A stretch of DNA of 64,000 bases, taken from assembly GCA_037576195.1 (NCBI GenBank), contig CM075101.1:15376001-15440000 (forward strand). The letters are read 5' to 3'. Source of the stretch: Phytoseiulus persimilis (Eukaryota > Arthropoda > Arachnida > Mesostigmata > Phytoseiidae). The position numbers and the translations under genes were made by a program. Of the stretch, positions 58,912-64,000 are shown one piece after another (the first letter of the stretch is position 1; each line of letters starts with the position of its first letter). The notes beneath the pieces were generated by a model, which ran no database searches, was not told the origin of the DNA, and saw nothing but the letters and a program-made list of their open reading frames with translations.

Positions 58912-61900
58912 GTGAGAATCGGGGTTCGCGCCTGTCTTGTGACATTTAGATCCGGATATCGTTTCAGTTTCTCCCATGGCTGTGAAGAAGCTCTCTCATG
59001 ACACATTGTTCACTTAATGCCGAGGGCTGGTCCCAGTCCGTTTTCGAGCGGAATGCTTGGCCAATGTTCGATTGGTGTGCATTGTTGAGATAAGTTCATA
59101 CTGTGGGCGCGATGGGATTTCATACCTTCTTCGTCACCTGAAAACTGTCTTTTTCTGCTGGATAGTCTGCTGGAGGTCAACTTATCGCCGGCTCGAGGGA
59201 CTTGCTCGAATCTCGCACGGAATATGAACGGAAACAGCCTCCCACTCATAGCGAGCCTCATCAAGAAACATACAATGAAATATGAGGGTTTTTCCACTGT
59301 CGATTTACTTTCGACGATTCGTCATATGGTCTCCGACGGCTCCGCACGAATCGCGGCGAGTGTACGACATCGCTCCACACGCAGTCCGCGAACCGACTGC
59401 GGCTTCATCGTGGTAGATGTACTTCACCTTCGGAGCCAATTGATTGAAGATCGGACCAAGAAACGTGAGAGTTGGACTTGTCGGCAGGGCCCACGGAGAA
59501 GACACATAGACTATTATTAGTATGAATAACACTACTAGTCAAAGTACTGTTATTCTTACTGTCTACCCGTGAGATTGCTTCAATAACCTCAACCATGGAT
59601 GTTTCTCCCGGAAGGCACCTGCATTCTAGCGAGCTACGGGGAGCCACCAATGGGTTGGATAAAACTGTTAGCACAGGAGCTGCCAACGACAGAGAACTTC
59701 TCCAAAAAAGGTCTGATCACGGAAAGCCGTTTCTGAACGAACTCGATTAGCTTGCTCTGATTATTGGCGTTAAAGTTGATACGTGTGTCCCCAACAACGG
59801 ACCTGAACCGTATTTTGATTCCGGCCGATTCGCCCCGAAAATTGAGGAAGTTCGGGCGACGATTCCGCAGAACCGATTGATTTCCCTCATGGAGTCCCTC
59901 ATGCAAAGTCCGAAGAAACTGGCGGGACCCTTTTCAGAGAATGATTTCTCTTAGTCGAGAGCTGGAATTAAGGTTATGGTTATCTAGGGACGGGGCCGGA
60001 AACGGGGCAGATGTCCGCTGGGAGCGAAACGAGCCAGAAAACATCGCTATCGCAGCAGAAAGCAATGTCCTTCATTACTCGAGAACGGGCATAGCGATAG
60101 CGGCAGTAGCAACAACGAGGTGGAAGAAGCATTATTATACATCTCAAAACTAAATACAAGTCCGTTTTTCCCTTCCGAATGACAATAATTAACCGCTTTG
60201 GCAAACACAGGCAGCCTCGCCACTACTGGTGCTGCAGCTCCCGCGGTTGTCATCGTTTGTCGAAAACATAAATCTTGCCGCTATTATTGTCCACAAGAGC
60301 CGACACGGTGCACCGGGTCGCAGATGGGTATCAGGAATCTTCAGATGTTACTACGGGTCATGATTTGGCTCGTTTCGCGATGAAAAAAAAAACGTGTATC
60401 CTGTGCAGCTCACTCCCGAGAGGTTTGCGCGTGTTTTCCCGGAGGATCAATATCTGTAACGAGGCACATGGGCACATATCACCTGGCGATCCCGGACTGA
60501 CGAAAACCGACAAAAACTCCGAGACCAATCGATTGGAACAATCGGAGACGTCTTCTTCGCATTCAACACATTCCGCCCATCGATCAGGAATGATCAAATA
60601 TCGATCGGAAATCGCATCGTTGATTCCTTGTATGATTCGAGACTGCGCCTCGTCCGTATCCATTGACGAAATTTCATGGTTGAGGTTGACGATCGAGCAC
60701 GGAAAATGGCTCTACATTCCTCGGAAGACAGTTATGCCCGACTGCTGCCACCAAACACCACCGCAACAACGACTAACAGAAGCGAAGTCATCACCGTCAT
60801 CTTTGGCGAAAATGCCAGCAACGCCACCACAAGAGCAACAACAACAATCGAAGTCGAAGGTTTTTGGGCGTTGACTTCGATTCATAGTCAGACACACGCG
60901 GCTTGCACAAATCCAACGCATCGCCCCTCACTCGCCACAGGGGTTTGTATGAAACAAATACACATACCCACAAACACAGGCGCACACACAAAAGGAAAGA
61001 ATAAACACAGTCGGGCGGGCGGGCGAACGGGCGCTAAAAGAACGAGCACGCACAGTAAAGATCGCCGAGGACAAGCTCGTGTACACAGCACACGAAGCTC
61101 TGACGACGGCTGAACGCAATTCCCAGAATCAAACTGAGCTCCAGAACAATGTGAACGTTTCCGCGGAGATTTGGGAACGCCACTGAAAATTTCGGAGGGT
61201 TTTCTCAATGTAGCGTTCGACTCGCTCGAACGGGAGAAGATGGTGAGCAATCGATTATGACTTCGGTTGAGGAGCTGTTCAGCTTCTGTGCGAGTGGGCG
61301 GGGCCGAAGTGTCAAACAGAACGCTAACGATGATCGCCTATCCAGCGTCAATCCATCCGATCACCGCAGCCGAGGAACGAGTCGAACCCAGTCCTTTCTC
61401 CAGTCCGAGTCGCGATCGTCATCGGCATGACCGTAATGGTTCCTTGCTATCACGACAATCAGCGGGTCGTCTTCCATGCTGCCGCGGTCGCGCACGTTTG
61501 TCTTGTCACCCGATACCGGCAGCTGAGACGGTCCGGGATCATCGAAGGGACCGTGCATTTTCTATGAAATAGACTCTGTCGAGGACTGCATTCCAACGAG
61601 AGCTTTCCCTCGATATTCCGAGTATCGTTCTCGGGTGGCTAAACTCGCGATGGAATTCATCCGTGAAGACCGTGGTGAGCAAGGCAAACGAGCATGGAAC
61701 AAGTTTTTCGGGACGGATGGCAAGCCCAGGAGAGGAGGAACGACCAATTGGGGCAATGTCAACACTCAAAATCCTCTTCATCTACGCGGAACGGAGTAGA
61801 CTACTAAGCGGTTTGGCCGCTTGTACTTTCCTGGAATTCCCGCCAGAGCACTTTCCAGTTTCGGTTCTGGGTTCTGGCGCAAGACGACGATCTTGCGTCG

Positions 61901-64000
61901 TCCCTCTAAAATCTAGCGACGGAAAATTGACTTTGGTGCGGGAACCCGCGAACATGTCGACAGCTCTCAAATTTGGATCGAATCTGGTCGTGACATCGCA
62001 TTTGATGATGAGGAAATTGCTGAAGCGTGCCGAGTGGGTCGTGAAAACCGGGGAATCGATCGGGACGAGAATCTAAACTTGGAAATACAAACGCTTGTTA
62101 ACACGAAGCAGGCAATCGATGACATTTGGCACCGCGGGAACGGAGCATCTTGTTCGCAGTCGGTCTACGCGGGAATCGATAGTTGCGAGTCTATGTAAAT
62201 ATTGCGAAAATGTGAAACAATCACGAAAATCGCCGGAACGAAGATTCAAATGCGAGACGGATGCGAGTTTTGATTCCAAGAACGTCCAACTGCCGATTGA
62301 AGAATCCAGAGGTGCTGATTCCTAAGTGTAAAGCTGACGGACCAGCTGGTCAAACGACGTGAAGCCACGACAGAACAAGTTCAGAAGCTGCTTTTCTGTG
62401 GTCGGTTATCCAACACAGCTATACGCTAGCTGTTTGCAGTTGATACCGGTCTCCATCAGTCGGACATCATTGTCCGTCCCTAGCGAGATTGCAAGATTAT
62501 CTCAGAGCAGCTAATGATGTGCCGGGGTAACGAGTCATCGGGGTACATCGGATTGATTCATCAGGGAAACATCGTCACGGTCTTGACTGACTTGTCGGAT
62601 ATGATACTAGCGTCATTCTCGCGGAGATGACTTACATATTTGTCGGGAACAAGCAAAGCGGCGAGAAAATCCTGACACAGATGAGAAGAATGACTCGTTT
62701 TCTCGGGAATTGCTAAATCTGATGAAGAAATGTGTCAGCGTATAATTGTCGGCATTTTCACTCTGCGATCCAGGCGCCGCGCCGGGGTCACAAGGTAAGC
62801 CAGTTCGTCCGATGTGACTGACGGGCTGATCGTTTGCCGGTGCGGTTTTTTCGCCTGGTACCAGCATGGGAACTCCATGAAAACTATGAACGTCATCGTT
62901 TCCTAAAGAGCCGCCAGGCGATTGAAAACCTCGAGGTACCACGGAAACGCATCTTACCACAACCATTGGGATATTTTCCCTGAAGTTTTTGCCATGAGCT
63001 GCTTGGAAACCCAACTAGATCATTGGGCGCACATTCGGTATTCCTGAATTTTTCTCAGAAAGTCGGAAAGTTTCCGTCTGCCGGTCTGGTCTCGAAAATC
63101 ATCGGTCAGCGGATTCGACGCGTTCACAATCGCGAGGAGGTGCATTCAGTCTGGAGTGGAGATCCGCGAACAAGAAACACTAGGTCCGGCGGCCGAAGCT
63201 CTTCCAAAAGTCCGTGAGATTGCGGGAGAATCCGAAATTCGCTCCGGGCGTAAGTTCTCTCCGCAGCCAGTTGAAGAAACTAGACGCTCCAACTTGATGT
63301 GATTGACAGCCAACTTTGATTCTGACGCGGGTCGGGGTCGAGTCAAGTATTGGGCTTTCGATTTGTGCGGGCGATGTTGTTTCGCGTTGCGCATGCAGGG
63401 TCATCATGGAAAGGCATCGGAGACGGTAGCAGTCGGTCCCTGAGGGTGAACAGTACTCCGTAGCTACTTTTTCGCTGGGCTTCGGTACTTGTATTTCTCT
63501 TTCATCGAATCACACATTCCCACATCCCGGTGAGTGTCTGACTTACCTCTTCATCATCCAACCCCTCGTCGCTCGTCCTTGTTTCCTCAGGGAAGTACTT
63601 GATTTGCCGGAATAACCGAGAGACATGATTGTCCGCACTCACTGCAAAGGGAACGAGAGGCTCTTTCGCTTCGGACTCTTTCCGTCACCTCATCCATCGA
63701 AGATCATTTCACGAGCGGGAGGACGTCCACGAACCGCACGGGCTCCCTGACCCTAAAAGCTCCGAACTAGATAGCCATCAGTTCGAAGAGCTCTCAGCGA
63801 ACCAGGAGGGTCGAGTTGAGCGTACGTATGTCAGATTGCTGAGATAGGGTGGGGTATGAGTGGAATTTCGTACGGATAGTTTCTGACTTTTCCGCCCACT
63901 TCACCGACAATTCTTCTCCCACGATCGCGAAGCGTTAGCACACGAGCAAGCTGGGACCAGTGAGGTACAGAGTCCGCGCTTTATGTCGTCGCTCTGCTTG
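58912..64000. other. unassigned right end of window
   Basis: May be intronic to the SLC5-like candidate. Open minus-strand stretches at 59305-59532 and 59634-59906 and plus-strand stretches at 60275-60874 and 61663-62076 have no recognised domain. An A/C-rich segment (ACACAAACACAGGCGCACAC-like) lies near 60950-61010. No tRNA or complete transposon was seen. Confidence 0.3.

Noticed and set aside
60900..61120. A/C-rich stretch and Lys/Thr-rich ORFs
   Set aside because: Low-complexity sequence without repeat periodicity strong enough for a satellite and without coding support.
1..64000. CRISPR arrays, bacterial operons, phage genes
   Set aside because: None present; spliced genes and transposable elements show a eukaryotic chromosome.

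Overview
This is a eukaryotic nuclear window: coding exons are split by mostly short GT-AG introns, there are polyadenylation signals, a eukaryotic tRNA and nested transposable elements, and no operons or ribosome-binding sites. The monocarboxylate-transporter-like gene has the tick/mite style of SLC16 sequence, and GC content looks close to 50%. I infer a mite or tick, possibly a phytoseiid such as Galendromus/Metaseiulus; the species is inference, not proof.

Layout: 1-4.3 kb holds an inverted pair of 45-bp satellite arrays and unassigned DNA. A 13-exon SLC16-type transporter gene (minus) covers 4.33-14.23 kb with one 5.8-kb intron and a 111-bp MITE in another intron. A tRNA-Ala(UGC) lies at 14.9 kb. 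A decayed non-LTR retrotransposon (minus, 15.9-22.3 kb) is interrupted by a 2,974-bp hAT transposon that has an 8-bp target duplication, satellite-filled terminal inverted regions and a broken transposase. A gene for a 709-residue histidine-rich secreted protein (minus) follows at 22.9-25.1 kb with a TATA box and poly(A) signal. Reverse-transcriptase relics sit at 27-28 kb and 35.5 kb, and a small secreted-peptide gene lies at 29.7 kb.

The right half has three conserved housekeeping genes. PHGDH (serine biosynthesis, plus, 32.7-34.5 kb) is intact with one intron. An SLC23 nucleobase/ascorbate transporter (minus, 37.9-41.9 kb) is reconstructed from 13 exons with matching splice phases. VPS18 (minus, 47.1-52.9 kb; endolysosomal HOPS/CORVET subunit) is reconstructed from 22 exons. 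A decayed partial copy of the PHGDH 3' end plus its downstream flank sits at 42.07-42.95 kb, just beyond the 5' end of the SLC23 gene. Candidate isolated exons, including a possible SLC5 first exon at 58.8 kb, are scattered from 53 to 64 kb, where most sequence is unassigned.

The genes are independently transcribed and form no common pathway: three membrane transporters (SLC16, SLC23, possible SLC5), one metabolic enzyme, one vesicle-tethering subunit and two secreted proteins without an assigned role. The most unusual items are the His-rich secreted protein, the segmental PHGDH duplication, and the hAT element whose long inverted ends are built of codon-period satellites that create false ORFs.
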